The notes below the pieces were generated by a model. It worked only from the letters and a program-made list of their open reading frames with translations, was not told where the DNA came from and did not search any database. The position numbers and the translations under genes are program-made. This document shows positions 25,242 to 36,335 of a stretch of 64,000 nt of DNA, one piece after another. The stretch is taken from assembly GCA_021521415.1 (NCBI GenBank), contig JAIQDT010001660.1, positions 124,001 to 188,000 of the forward strand. Direction: 5' to 3'. Source of the DNA: Bidens hawaiensis. Taxonomy: Eukaryota; Streptophyta; Magnoliopsida; Asterales; Asteraceae. Every line of letters begins with the position of its first letter. The stretch's first letter is position 1.

Positions 25242-26704
25242 TGTGATACGAGGCCGATTGTTGTTGGCTGGGGGCGGGGGGGGGGGGGGGTTTAAGGGTC
25301 AGTGACCATTTATGTAGGCCACCACGTTCCCGCCATGTCCCCATAACGCTACCCCCTCCGCCTCTTCAAGCGTTAACCCCTTACCGCTCCTTAACGCTCC
25401 GTTAACCCTTCCGGCATGGTATTTAGCACCTCTCGCTTTTGCTGACTTGGACTGGTGGCGCCCCCGACGTTAGTTCCCAATATCGACCTGAGTATCACTT
25501 AGCAATTTAATGCTTTTGAATGCGAAAAATTCCTATTTCATCGTTTACTAATTGTTAAAAAAGAGAGATTGATTAAACAAATTAAGTATCAGAAGCTAAA
25601 GTAAATACTAAAAGATAGAAATATCAATGCTGTCTAATTAAAATAAATTTTATTAAACATTGAAGTAAAAAAAAAGTACATAAGACAACAATATATCGTG
25701 TCACCTTTAAGCATTTGACTATCAAATTTAGCTTGCAAAAACTTTGAAAAATCATAAGACAAAAATGGCAAATAGTATCACATCAATTTCGTACTCCCTT
25801 GATGGGTCGAAATGTAGAATTAACTATTAAGGATGGGAGGGGCCGGGCCGGGCCGGGCCGGACTAAGCATGTTTTTTTCTCCATCTATATAAAATATCAA
25901 CCCCTCAAAACTAATCCTATGATTTTGCTATTGTTATTGCTATAACATTAATTATCGTTAAAAAATAGTTTATATAATTCGTTAGGGCCTAAGGGTCTTT
26001 TTTTCGTCTCGTATAGGACAGTTCAATCCATAGAATTGGCTCTATAGTTGCAAATGAGATCATAACTAATATTTATCTTAGCTTTAAGGTAGGGGTGTTT
26101 AGATTTCGATTCGCATTCGAAACATTCAAAATTCGATTCGAATTCGATTATTAAGATTCGAATTCGATTTTAAAGAATTTGAATTCGGTTTTAAAGAATT
26201 CGAATTCGATTCGATTCGTATTCGATTCGAAATTCGAATTCAAATTGTATATACATATATGTATATATAATTATTATTTTTTTTATTTGTGTCAAATTCA
26301 TAAATAATAAATGTCTAAACCCAATATGCCATATTATTGTTTCCTAGCCTATACTAATATGGGCGTTATTTACTCTCATTTTGAGTATTTTAAATTTTAT
26401 ACTATTTGTAGTTTATAGTATAAACTCTATAAAATAATACACTTTGGACCACCAAAATTTATTAATTAAAAGAGTTATTAATTAATCGATAAATTAATAA
26501 TTATTAATTTATATATTAATTAATATTTTATTAATTTATAGTAGAATACTTAGTTTACAAACACCTTTCAAGCTTTCACTTAATTATTGTATACAATGCA
26601 TGTATATCAAATGAACGGCCCAATTTGAAAGAAACCTTCAATCTCCCACCTTATTATGCTTCTTGTGTTCAATGTATCACTTTTTGGACATTAAAAATAT
26701 TTTC
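25242..26704. other. Intergenic with simple repeats and a GAATTCG-rich MITE-like end
   Basis: A 15-nt G run occupies 25276-25290. A GGGCC repeat lies at about 25841-25861. From about 26092 to 26250 the sequence TAGGGGTGTTTAGAT opens a stretch of ATTCGAATTCGA-type repeats typical of a hAT-like MITE end. A similar GAATTCGAAT-rich stretch lies at about 33985-34135, beyond the retrotransposon, but does not show the complementary terminus. Confidence 0.5.
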
Positions 26705-26714
26705 TATATAAATA
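26705..26714 (+). promoter_or_regulatory. TATA box of the small PIP-box gene
   Basis: TATATAAATA lies 43 bp before the ATG at 26757, giving a leader of roughly 20 nt. The context CACAACATGGCTTCC is a good plant start. Confidence 0.6.
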
Positions 26715-26756
26715 CAAGATCAAAATAGGCTAACACAAACAAATCATACACACAAC

Positions 26757-27023
26757 ATGGCTTCCCATCTTAAAGGTGTGAAAAAAACAACATTGAACAA
26801 TTTCTTGTTGAGCTATGAGAAAACAAGTTCTACAATGGAGCCCCCTTCGCGAAACGAAGTTATTAAAGCGGCAATCACATTAAACAATTTCTTGTTGAGC
26901 TATGAGAAAACAACACCAGAAGTTCTTACCATGCTAAGGAAAATTAGAGACGAGATTCAAGGGGAAATTGATTTTAACAAAAAACAAAAGACAATTGAGT
27001 CATTTTTCATGAAACCTTCATAA
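26757..27023 (+). CDS. Small 88-aa protein with C-terminal PCNA-interacting (PIP-box) motif and an internal duplication
   Basis: A single-exon frame with good start context and a TATA box upstream. Residues 77-84, QKTIESFF, fit the PIP-box consensus QxxI/L/MxxF/Y-F/Y exactly and sit four residues from the C-terminus with basic neighbours, as in many PCNA clients. The block TLNNFLLSYEKT occurs twice (residues 12-23 and 41-52); the underlying DNA is nearly identical over about 32 bp at an 87-bp spacing, so the duplication is recent. No other domain is recognised. It could be a host regulator of replication or repair, or a remnant from a mobile element; the C-termini of some DNA transposases also end in PIP-like motifs. 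The chromovirus LTR begins about 150 bp downstream of its stop. Confidence 0.55.
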   Translation: MASHLKGVKKTTLNNFLLSYEKTSSTMEPPSRNEVIKAAITLNNFLLSYEKTTPEVLTMLRKIRDEIQGEIDFNKKQKTIESFFMKPS

Positions 27024-27560
27024 ATCATTCATGTAATATGCTATATATAAGGAATTATTAATTTATATTTTATATGGGGTCTAAAGAAATTATCAAAAAT
27101 GTATTATCTTATAATTTTAGCGAATTATTAATTTAGCACCCTATCCCCGAGTCGGGATCGGCAAAAAATATTATTGTCACACCCCGACAAATGAAGGCGG
27201 AAACGTCGAGGCGCGACATGATTGCTCATTGCACAACGACACTATAAAGTTACAATATTTAAACAACTCATTTAAATCCATATCATCATAAATAACACAA
27301 CAATTGTTCATACAAAATGCCAAATAGATAGATAAACAAATAACTTGTTCTTTTATTTTCTAATATCCTAAAGCCAAGATAATAAGTTTCTTCAAGTAAT
27401 CCAATCAAGCTAACATCAAACCTGTAACATTGCATAAAATAGAGTTTGTCAACACGAAGGTTGGTGAGCAATTTTCATAGTTTTGGACAATAAGTATATA
27501 GTATGAAATCCACAACTAGTATATGAAAACAATAAATAATAGCAACAATTTAGATAATAA

Positions 27561-27648
27561 AACCGTCAATAAGAATACATTGACGAACCGTCAATAATAA
27601 TACATTGACGACAATAATGAAATCGTCAATAAGAATACATTGACGAAA
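27561..27648. repeat. Short tandem repeats inside the LTR (3 copies)
   Basis: Copies of a 26-bp segment, core CGTCAATAAGAATACATTGA, at about 27563, 27588 and 27624. Confidence 0.75.
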
Positions 27649-28575
27649 CCTTTCTATATGGGGATACCATATATACTCCGAATTAACGTATGATCATACT
27701 TTGATGAGGCTACCCGCCTTAGCATTCAAGAATTTGCACATAATCATGTAAAGCATATAACACCAAATCGAGCATTTATTTAAGTAAACATATACAATAC
27801 GTGTTGTGGTTTAAGACTCAAGTATAAATCATTTGAATTTGAATAAGTATGCAATGCCACCTCCAAAACGAAAGATGGAAAACGGGGGGATGAAAAAGTA
27901 CTCACATTAACAAGTAACTTGAAAGATAGTGTCGTGAATAATCGGAGAGATCGGTTTAATGAGCAAGACCTATATTAAACGGGTCTTGTGTTAGTAGGTA
28001 GTCTTGGAATGGTTTAAAATAAAATACATGACAAATAAAGTAAATAAATAAAGTTTAGGATTTAAAATGTAAATATTTGAGAAATTAAAGAAACGAGTTT
28101 TGTAAAATAAGTTTACTCGAAACCGTGTCTCGGTATTCTATTCATTAGTTTTTTTCTTTTTTTTTACTCAACCTATGTTAAGTAATAATGTGGGTTAAAA
28201 TTCGATATTGCAAAACCCTTGGTTATAAGAATACCAAAATGAGGTTTAAACGAGTGTTCGGGTTTGTCAGTTCGAGACTTGATAATTGACCAAGCTCACA
28301 GTTAACTTCCCAAAATAATAAATGTTATGAGATAACTCAATAAAATCAAAATAGACTTAACCAAGTATGTAGTTCTATTGTGAAGAACCTTAACGTTCGT
28401 TAAGCGAGTATACGACCTTATCGGTTCGAACTTGTTATGAGATCAAGTTGGTTACCGACATACCAAGTATGTTTAGAAATTAACTGAAATTGATTTAAAA
28501 TATAATCTTGAAGAAAAATATGAGTTTTGGTGGCTAAAAACACACTTGTGTGTCTTAAGCGAGTGAACTCAGTTT

Positions 28576-28955
28576 AGTTCGGTTTTTGGTTCGGTCCTTG
28601 ACTCGGAATAAGACCGATGATGGTTACCACATATCCAATTACCATGAAACTTGTAAAATAACTTATAAATAATAATACTCGAGTTTTACATTCAAAAAGT
28701 TAACAATAAAGCTTTTAAACAAAAGTTCGGTTTTTTGGTTCGGTCCTTGACTCGGAATAAGACTGAGGATGGTTACCACATACCCAATTACCATGGAACT
28801 TGTAAAATAACTTATAAATAATAATACTCAAGTTTTACATTCAAAAAGTTAACAATAATGCTTTTAAACAAAAGTTCGGTTTTTGGTTCGGTTCTCAACT
28901 CAGGATGAAACCGAGGCTAGTCACCACATACCCAATACCATGGAACTTGACAAAT
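28576..28955. repeat. Tandem repeat inside the LTR, period 148-149 bp
   Basis: Units begin AGTTCGGTTTTTGGTTCGG at 28576, 28724 and 28873; the third is partial. Each contains ACTCGGAATAAGAC and the phrase ACCACATACCCAATTACC. The first two differ at only a few sites. Confidence 0.85.
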
Positions 28956-29598
28956 ATGAACAATAAACTAAAATATGTAGAAGTTAAGCAAGTATAACAA
29001 GTTATATGGTTAGATTTGTTAAATATATAAACAAGGACTACAAAGTCCTCCATGTAACCTTGCCTTACTAGCCCGACATTTCAACCGGCCGAGACCGGAG
29101 AAATTAAAGACCGAAGGTAAACAAGGAGTGTATATTATATATATGTTGTAACATCAAGCTTTAAGTAGTGAGAAGTTAGTTAAAATGAAAGATTAGCTTA
29201 TGAAGAACAACCTTAGAATTCAAGAATTTGAGAGAGAAATAAAGAAATGAGCAAGCACAAATTAAGAAGATGGGTGTGTATATATAGGGTAAGTTGAATG
29301 GGTCTTTCATAAAGGGTGTTTCATGAAAATGGGTTGGTTATAGACCCAAGAAAGCACAAACTACAAATGGGTCATTCAAGTCTCCATTTTGGTAGTTTTA
29401 GTCCCTGGAGTTCGTTTTGAGCGTTTTTGGAGAATTTTAAGAACCAAAAATGATGTTTTTTTTATCCAACAACTATAAAACAAATACTTAACATACAATT
29501 CATCATTTTGATAATATCGAAATGTTCGGGATACAAAACGGGTCGGATTTACATTAAGAATACAAGTATAAAATAACCCGAAATTGACAAATGTCACA

Positions 29599-29612
29599 GT
29601 ATCCCCTACTTT
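29599..29612 (-). other. Polypurine tract of the chromovirus
   Basis: On the minus strand AAAGTAGGGGATAC directly precedes the LTR start TGTGACA. Confidence 0.75.
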
Positions 29613-29641
29613 AGGAAATTTCATCCCGAAATTAAGATGAT

Positions 29642-30356
29642 GTAAATAAATATGGATATTTCTCCTTCATCGAGTCTTCTCGTTCCCATGCAAACTCCGC
29701 GCCACGCCGTGATTACCATCGAACTTTAACTAACTTAATGCGACTTCGCTTGGTTTTCTTTTCATTGCGGTCCATGATTTCAACGGGTTGTTCAACCATA
29801 ATGATTGATTCATTGACTTGTACTTCGTCGAGAGGTATATGGAGACTACCTTCGGCTAAGCACTTCTTGAGATTTGAAACATGAACGGTCGGATGAACAC
29901 CGGTGAGTTCTTCCGGTAGTTCGAGTCAGTAGGCTACTTTTCCGACTCGCTCAAGAATCTTGAATGGGCCTACGAAATGGGGAGCTAGTTTTCCTTTCTT
30001 TCCAAAACGAACAACTCCTTTCCAAGGGGATACCTTGAGAAGGACGAGATCGTCGCCATTGAATTCGATCGGTTTTCGCCGTTTGTCAGCGTAGCTCTTT
30101 TGACGACTTCTAGCGGCCAGTAGGTTCTGGCGAATTTGGTCGATACGGCGGTGGCTTCTTGGACCATTTCGGGTCTGGTAATTTGAGCTTCACCGATTTC
30201 GTTCCAACTAATCGGGGAACGACATTTGCGATCGTAGAGAGCTTCGAAAGGAGGCATACCGATGCTAGAATGGAAACTGTTATTGTAAGAGAATTCAATG
30301 TAAGGAATGTGAGAATCCCAATTCCCACCGAAATCGAGTACACACGCTCGAAGCAT
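29642..30356 (-). pseudogene. Integrase C-terminus and chromodomain, interrupted
   Basis: The frame near 29985-30356 contains integrase core sequence ([20 protein letters not shown], then [12 protein letters not shown]). After a frame change near 30145 another frame continues with QKSYADKRRKP, SPWKGVVRFGKKGKL and HVSNLKKCLAEGS. It ends in a chromodomain-type segment (VEIMDRNEKKTKRSRI... WEREDSMKEKYP). Stops interrupt it at 29926-29928 (TGA, at a position where CGA is expected) and 29713-29715 (TAA). A chromodomain in this position is characteristic of chromoviruses. Confidence 0.8.
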
Positions 30357-32086
30357 GTCCTCAAGTGTTTAAATCGTACGATCGGATTGTCCATCCGTTT
30401 GAGGATGATAAGCGGTGCAAAGATCAAGACGAGTTCCCAAGGTTTCTTGAAGTGATCGCCAAAATGAGACGTGAATCGAGCATCGTGATCGGAGATGATA
30501 GTCAAAGGTAAACCGTGGCGACACACGATTTCGCGAACGTAGATTTGGGCAAGTTGCTCAACGGAGTATCTTTCTCGAATTGGAATAAAGTGAGCGGACT
30601 TGGTTAATCGATCAATAATCACCCAAATGCTATCGTTGCCTTTTTGTGTAGTGGGTAGTTTCATTATAAAGTCCATAGCAATGTCTTCCCATTTCCATAT
30701 GGGGATTGGTGGTTGCTCGAGTAACCCAAAGGATTTTTGATGTTCGGCTTTGACTTTAGAGCAAGTAAGACATTTCGAAACGTACGTTGCTACGTCTTTC
30801 TTTATACCCGGCCACCAAAAGGTCGAACGAAGATCGAAATACATTTTATCCGCACCGGGATGAATATAATATCGTGACTTGTGAGCTTCATCGAGTATGC
30901 AAGTATGAAGGTCATCGCGATCGGGAACCCATAAACGATTGAGATAATACAATAAGCCATCGGGTTTTGTTTCGAGTTGAAGCTCGGCTCCACATGACAT
31001 TTCGTCGTACATGTTGCCTTCGTCAACGGTAGTACGTTGGGCTTGATAGATTTTGGCTTGGAGATCGGTTTGAACGGTGACGCTAAGAAGCAAGACGGAT
31101 TTGACATTAACCTTTCGACTAAGGGCATTGGCCACGACATTCTCTTTACCGGGATGGTAGCGAATTTCGCAATCGTAGTCACTAAGTAACTCAGCCCATC
31201 TTCGTTGTCTCATGTTGAGATCTTTTTGGTCAAAAATGTGTTGAAGGCTTTTGTGATCGGTAAAAACCACACATTTCGTTTCGTAAAGGTAATGTCTCCA
31301 AATTTTGAGTGCGAAAACGACGGCACCAAGTTCAAGATCGTGAGTCGTGTAGTTCTTCTCGTTGACCTTGAGTTGCCTTGAAGCATACGCGATAACTTGA
31401 CCTCGTTGCATGAGAACGCAACCGAGACCTTGATGAGAAGCATCGCAAAATACTACAAAGTCGTCGTTTCCATCGGGAAGGGTTAGAACGGGAGCATTGC
31501 AAAGCATGTGTTTAAAAGTATTAAATGCTTCTTCTTGTTTGGATCCCCATTCATAAGGCTGTCCTTTGTGAGTTAGGGAAGTGAGGGGTAAGGAGATCTT
31601 GGAAAAATTTTGGATGAAACGCCGATAATATCCGGCCAAACCGAGGAAAGATCGAATTTCCGTGGGTGTAGTCGGAGTCTTCCAATCTTTGACGGCTTCG
31701 ATTTTTGCGGGATCAACATGAATACCCTTGTCGTTGACGATGTGTCCCAAAAATTGAACTTCCTCTAGCCAAAATTCACATTTTGAGAATTTGGCGTAAA
31801 GTCGTTCTTTTCTTAAGACTTCGAGAATGGAACGCAAGTGATGCTCATGCTCGGCTTTGGATTTAGAGAAGATGAGAATGTCATCAATAAAGACAATAAC
31901 GAATTTATCTAGAAACGGTTTGCAAACGCGGTTCATGAGATCCATAAATACCGCGGGTGCATTGGTTAACCCGAAGGGCAAAATTCGAAATGTCCATATC
32001 GAGTACGGAATGCGGTTTTTGGAATGTCTTCTTCGCGAACACGCAACTGATGATATCCCGATCGAAGATCGATTTTGGAGAAACAC
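30110..32086 (-). pseudogene. Reverse transcriptase (C-terminal part), RNase H and integrase, frameshifted
   Basis: Contains the RT active-site block [27 protein letters not shown], the RNase H region ([41 protein letters not shown]), and integrase ([19 protein letters not shown], zinc-binding C-x2-C in [25 protein letters not shown]). A single-base loss near 31980 breaks the join with the upstream RT frame and another near 30461 breaks the integrase core; both fall in T/A homopolymers. Confidence 0.85.
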
Positions 32087-32973
32087 GTTGCGCCTTGGAG
32101 TTGATCGAAGAGGTCGTCGATTCGTGGCAAAGGATAATGATTTTTGATAGTAAGTTTATTGAGTTCACGATAATCGATGCACATGCGAAATGAGCCATCT
32201 TTCTTTTTCACGAAGAGGACGGGAGCGCCCCAAGGAGAGGAGCTTGGACGAATAAAGCCTTTGTCGGAAAGTTCTTCGAGTTGGTTTGATAACTCTTGCA
32301 TTTCCGACGGGGCTAAACGGTAAGGAGCCTTGGCCACTGGCATTGCGCCGGGCACAAGATCGATTCGGAATTCAACCGGACGAATGGGTGGAAGACCGGT
32401 AACATCATCTGGAAAGACGTCGAGGAAATCACAAACAATGGAGATATCTTGGATTTTTCTTTCCTTGTGGTATTTTACCACCGCTTGGGCTAGGAACGGA
32501 ACATACTTTTGGCGTAAGTATTTTTGCGATTGAGAACATGACATGAGATTGAGCCTTTTAGGAAACATTTTGCCGTAGACCTTGAGAGTTTTATCGTTGA
32601 CAAGCAGAATCCGAATGAATTTATCATAACAAACGACTTCGGCACGGTGCAAAGATAACCAATACATGCCAACTATGACATCGAAACTTCCCATTTGCAT
32701 CGGAATGAGATCGATGGAGAATTTACGCTTACAAAGAGTGAGAGAACAATTACGAAGGACCGAGTTTATGGTGATAGAATTTCCATTGGCGACTTCGACA
32801 GAAAAGGGTCGAGAAAGTTTAGTGCGAGGTACGGCAAGAGTAGATTCAAACTTTAATGAAATAAAACTTCTATCGGCACTCGTATCAAATAATATAGAAG
32901 CCAAATGCTCGTTCACTAAAAACATACCGTTTACAACATCGTTTGCCACTTGAGCTTGATTAGCATTCATCAT
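31966..32973 (-). pseudogene. Protease and N-terminal reverse transcriptase
   Basis: Aspartic protease motif [13 protein letters not shown], where the usual family form is D-S/T-G-A; the Gly appears replaced by Ser. RT follows with [51 protein letters not shown] and [14 protein letters not shown]. The frame runs out shortly after RYGHFEF because of the single-base loss near 31980. Confidence 0.85.
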
Positions 32974-33045
32974 AAAAGCTCGTCCTTGGTTACCGGGATT
33001 TCCTTGAGGTGCATGAGGTGGTGGAGGAGGAGGTGCTTGGATGGC

Positions 33046-33861
33046 TTACATGGGTTGGATGAGTGGTGCATTGAGTTGGGGAAGTTGAGGTTGGTAGGTT
33101 TGGACTTGGTAGGCTTGGGTTTGATAGTAGGGTATGGTTACGGTTTGGGCTTGGTTTGCAAAAGTGAGTCGTGGGCAATTGTTGCGGAAATAATTTGGGT
33201 CACCACAGTTAAAGCAAGCTCGGGGTTGTTGAAGAGGGTTTTGCGGGTAAGGTGCAAAGCGGTTTTGGGTGTTTTGTGGAGTGGTTCTTGGTTTGTTGGG
33301 TTGAGTACGTTGTGCAGAACGACATGTGTTATTTAGATGGCCAAAACGGTTACAAATGGTGCAATGGCGACAAGGTAAGTGAGATGGGTGATGAAGTTGA
33401 CAATTGTTGCATAGTGGAAAAGTACTGGTATAGGGTTTTCGATTTTGTGGGGGAGCTTGGGGTTGTTGTTGCGGTTGCGGTTGAGTAACGGCATAGTTTC
33501 GGTGGTTTTGTTTGGGTTTCTTTTTGTTGTTGTGGCGGGAAGAGTTTGAGTAGTTGATGGCTTGAGGTGGTGGGTCAACTTTGGCTTGAGATGCGGGTTC
33601 GGTTTTGCTTTTATCACTTTTCTTCTTGATGGTTAGGGTACTCGCCTTAACATGGTTCTCCGATAGCGCACCGGCTAGAGTAATTGCATCCTCAAGGTTC
33701 TCGGGTTTGCTACACATGACTGAGTCCCGAATTAGCATGGGTAAACCCCCGATGTATTTGTCGATTTTACGTTCGAGCGGGGTAACCAAATGAGGTACAA
33801 GGGTTCTCAATTCATGAAAACGGAGCGAGTAAGCGGAATTATCACCACTTTCTTGTTTCAA
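33046..33861 (-). pseudogene. gag fragment with altered zinc knuckle
   Basis: About 271 codons of the C-terminal gag: SAYSLRFHELRTLVPHLV and PENLEDAITLAGALSEN belong to the capsid-like region, followed by a Gln/Pro/Asn-rich linker and the knuckle CFNCGDPNYFRNNC. The canonical form is C-x2-C-x4-H-x4-C; here Tyr replaces His. The N-terminus and start codon are missing. Confidence 0.85.
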
Positions 33862-33870
33862 TTCCCAAAA

Positions 33871-35020
33871 TTTGGATTATGGTTTTTTGCATTATCACCA
33901 CTTTCTTATTTAAATTTATAAGTTTTTTTTGCATTTAGGATTATGGTTTTTGAATTTTTGGCATAGGTAAACTTGAATTAGATTGTATATATTCGAATTC
34001 GAATCAAATTTCGAATTGGGCATATAATACAAATACGAATACGAATCGAATAGTTCAACTTTTAATCGAATACGAATACTGGCAAAAAAAAAATTATTCG
34101 GATTATTCGATTCGATTTAACTTGAAAATTCGTTATTGGATTCTACCATTTTATAATTTTATCTGACAAAAACTTAATTGATTTTAATAAACAGCGGATG
34201 TGACCTTGTTGTTGATAACAGAACAGTAAAATCTTTCATTGGCCAAATATTATTGGACTTGACAGAGGGCAATTTATATTGTAAGTTTTATTAATATTAA
34301 AGTAAATTGTTATTTTGGTCAATGTGATTTAGCTTCTATTACTCATTCGGACAAAAATGTAAATTTAAAACGAATGAACCTATAACATTTCTTTTTGTTA
34401 CAGATTTTGGCGCCTCAGTCTAACAATCCATCTAAACTATTTAGTAGTTGCATGTGCCCTCTCATGAAGGGCAAAATTGTCTTTTTATATAACCTAAATC
34501 CTTGTATGCCATCTCGCTCAAAAAAAAAAAATTGTGGCATTTTGTTCAAATCAAGCAGCAAACAAGACTAAAAATCTTGACAACCCACTATGAATATATA
34601 ACAATAGCTAACTGAAAATATTTCTGTGGCTGTGGCAAAATTTCTTGAATAAAACAAACGCATTAATGTAGTTTGTAAGTTATTTTTTTTGTTTCCATAA
34701 CTTTAAGTTCAATTTAGGTAGACATTTAATTGTAGAAGTTAACAATATATATATAAATTTGAAAAAAGTTCATAAATACAAGAAAACTTTAAAAATAGAA
34801 AGTTGACTTTAGTGACATGACATTCTAGCGTGATATTAAATGTGTTATGCAGCTAATTTGCTTCTTTATATGAAATTACCGTTTAAGATAAAGTTGATAT
34901 TGGTTTTGAGTTTTGACCGACTGATTTTCCTCATTTCTTGATTTAGTATTATTGTTTTTCATGTTCGAAAAGCCCCCAAATTAGAACATTAAGTAGAGAA
35001 TTAGATTATTTATTTAGCAA
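33871..35020. other. Intergenic, repeat debris
   Basis: The GAATTCGAAT-rich stretch lies at about 33985-34135. A block at about 34740-34985 recurs diverged at about 37755-38010 (shared phrases include GTTTTGAGTTTTGACCGAC / GTTTTGAGTGCTTTGACCGAC). No gene is supported. Confidence 0.4.
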
Positions 35021-35024
35021 ATCG

Positions 35025-35485
35025 GATTTTGATAATCCTAACTAAATGCCATTGACCGATAATAATCTCAAATTAGTTTATTACCACTGGTGGTCCCGAA
35101 TTTAAAAAAATTGGCTCTCAATGGTTTCCTGTTAAAAAAACCGAATGACATTAAGTTTTTTTCGAATTCGAAATCATTTTTAGAGCTTTTGATCGGAAGG
35201 CGGAGACAAGTCGATTGATGTAAAATTAGCTCGAAACGATGCTTCAAACAACTTAATTTTTGTTAATTTGAAGCACTAATCAAGCCGTTTGAAGTATCGT
35301 TTCGAACTAAGTTTTACATCAATCGACTAGTCTCCTTCCGATCAAAAGCCCTAAAAATCAGTTCGAAATTCAAAAAAAACTTAACGCTATTAGGTTTTTT
35401 TTAACGGGGGACCATTGACAGCCATTTTTTTTTTTTATAAATTTGGAAGCACCGATTAAAATAAACTAAGTTAGAATTATTATTG
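35025..35485. repeat. Foldback element, long inverted repeat
   Basis: Arms at about 35111-35256 and 35270-35424 are complementary: TTGGCTCTCAATGGT at the left pairs with ACCATTGACAGCCA at the right. TTGATCGGAAGGCGGAGAC pairs with GTCTCCTTCCGATCAA with small differences. The loop is about 13 bp. Outer sequence resembles the MITE terminus at 10075 and 20130. Confidence 0.75.
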
Positions 35486-35793
35486 GACAGTAAAGACTTT
35501 CAAGAAAGTTGTCTTATAATATAACTAAAAGTTATTTATTCAATATAGGATATACGTACGCATTCCTTAATAATATATTATCTATGATGCTTCGCATGAA
35601 TGTTTTCGTGTTCATTAATCATTATGCATGGTATGGTCTATGTTTATATACAATTGTGGTGTTACTCTAGTATAACCTTTAGCGTTTATTATGTGACAAA
35701 ATAATCAATTTTGCGTTATTTAGTAAGTTGAAGGTTTGTGCGTTATTTAGTAAGTTGAAGGTTTGTGTTAGAGGAGTCAAGTTATTCTACAAA

Positions 35794-36335
35794 AAGGAGA
35801 CAAAAATAAAAAGAATAAGAAGAATTTGTAGCAAAAAAAAACCCCTAAAAATAATGAAAAATTAATAAAAAAATTATAACTCAAATTTTAATACAAAATC
35901 GAAAAATGTAAAAACATAAAAATGTTTTCACCATCTTTCTCGTTCTCAAAAAAAAAAAGCCACTTGAAAATGACACAAGGTTGAGTGAATAAGATCATTG
36001 TGTTTTTTGTTTTATCATTGTGTTTTGTGTTTATTTTCGTCATTGATTGTGTCTTTTTTTTTCTTGATATTGTGTTATATTACTCAACATTTTATATTTT
36101 GTTCGCCATTTTGTTATATTTTGCGATCTATTGTGCATTATATGGTTTATCATTGTGTTGTTTGTTCATTTTCGACATTGTGTATGTTTTCTCGCCATTG
36201 TGTGTTTTCGTCGTTTTTTTTGAACGGGAACGACGGGGGAAATATTTTGTTTTTTTAATTATTTTTTTTTTAAATTTTTTAAAGGTTTTTTTTTACCCAC
36301 AAATCCTTTTCACACTTCTCAGTTTTGTCTCCTTT
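35794..36335. repeat. Foldback MITE copy 2 with ATTGTGTTTT minisatellite core
   Basis: Terminal inverted repeats AAAGGAGACAAAA at about 35794 and TTTTGTCTCCTTT at about 36323-36335. Subterminal AAAACCCCTAAAAAT...ATTAATAAAAAAATTATAACTC matches the hairpin at 12152. The core is made of repeated ATTGTGTTTT / TTCGTCATTG phrases. The open frames across it are low-complexity. Confidence 0.65.

Larger units (their letters stand above)
27175..29598 (-). repeat. 3' LTR of the chromovirus (2424 bp)
   Basis: In minus orientation it starts TGTGACATTTGTC right after the polypurine tract and ends TTTGTCGGGGTGTGACA. The host flank below 27175 is ATTAT. Since the other LTR is missing, no target duplication can be confirmed. 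It contains two internal tandem arrays, listed separately. Confidence 0.85.
27175..33870 (-). mobile_element. 5'-truncated Ty3/gypsy chromovirus (Tekay/Del-like)
   Basis: In element orientation the order is gag (33861-33046), protease and reverse transcriptase (32973-31966), RNase H and integrase (to about 30000), chromodomain (about 29800-29642), polypurine tract (29612-29599) and 3' LTR (29598-27175). The 5' LTR, primer-binding site and N-terminal gag are missing beyond about 33870. There, a short duplication of ATTATCACCACTTTCTT (33839 and 33891) marks a rearranged edge. At least three frameshifts and two nonsense codons make it inactive. Confidence 0.9.

Noticed and set aside
25276..25290. 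G-quadruplex candidate at a 15-nt G run
   Set aside because: A plain homopolymer is more likely to be a slippage or assembly artefact, and its length is unreliable.
26092..34135. One GAATTCG-rich MITE split by the chromovirus
   Set aside because: The two halves share composition, but the right one lacks the complementary terminus, and the gene at 26757 lies between; treated as two separate remnants.
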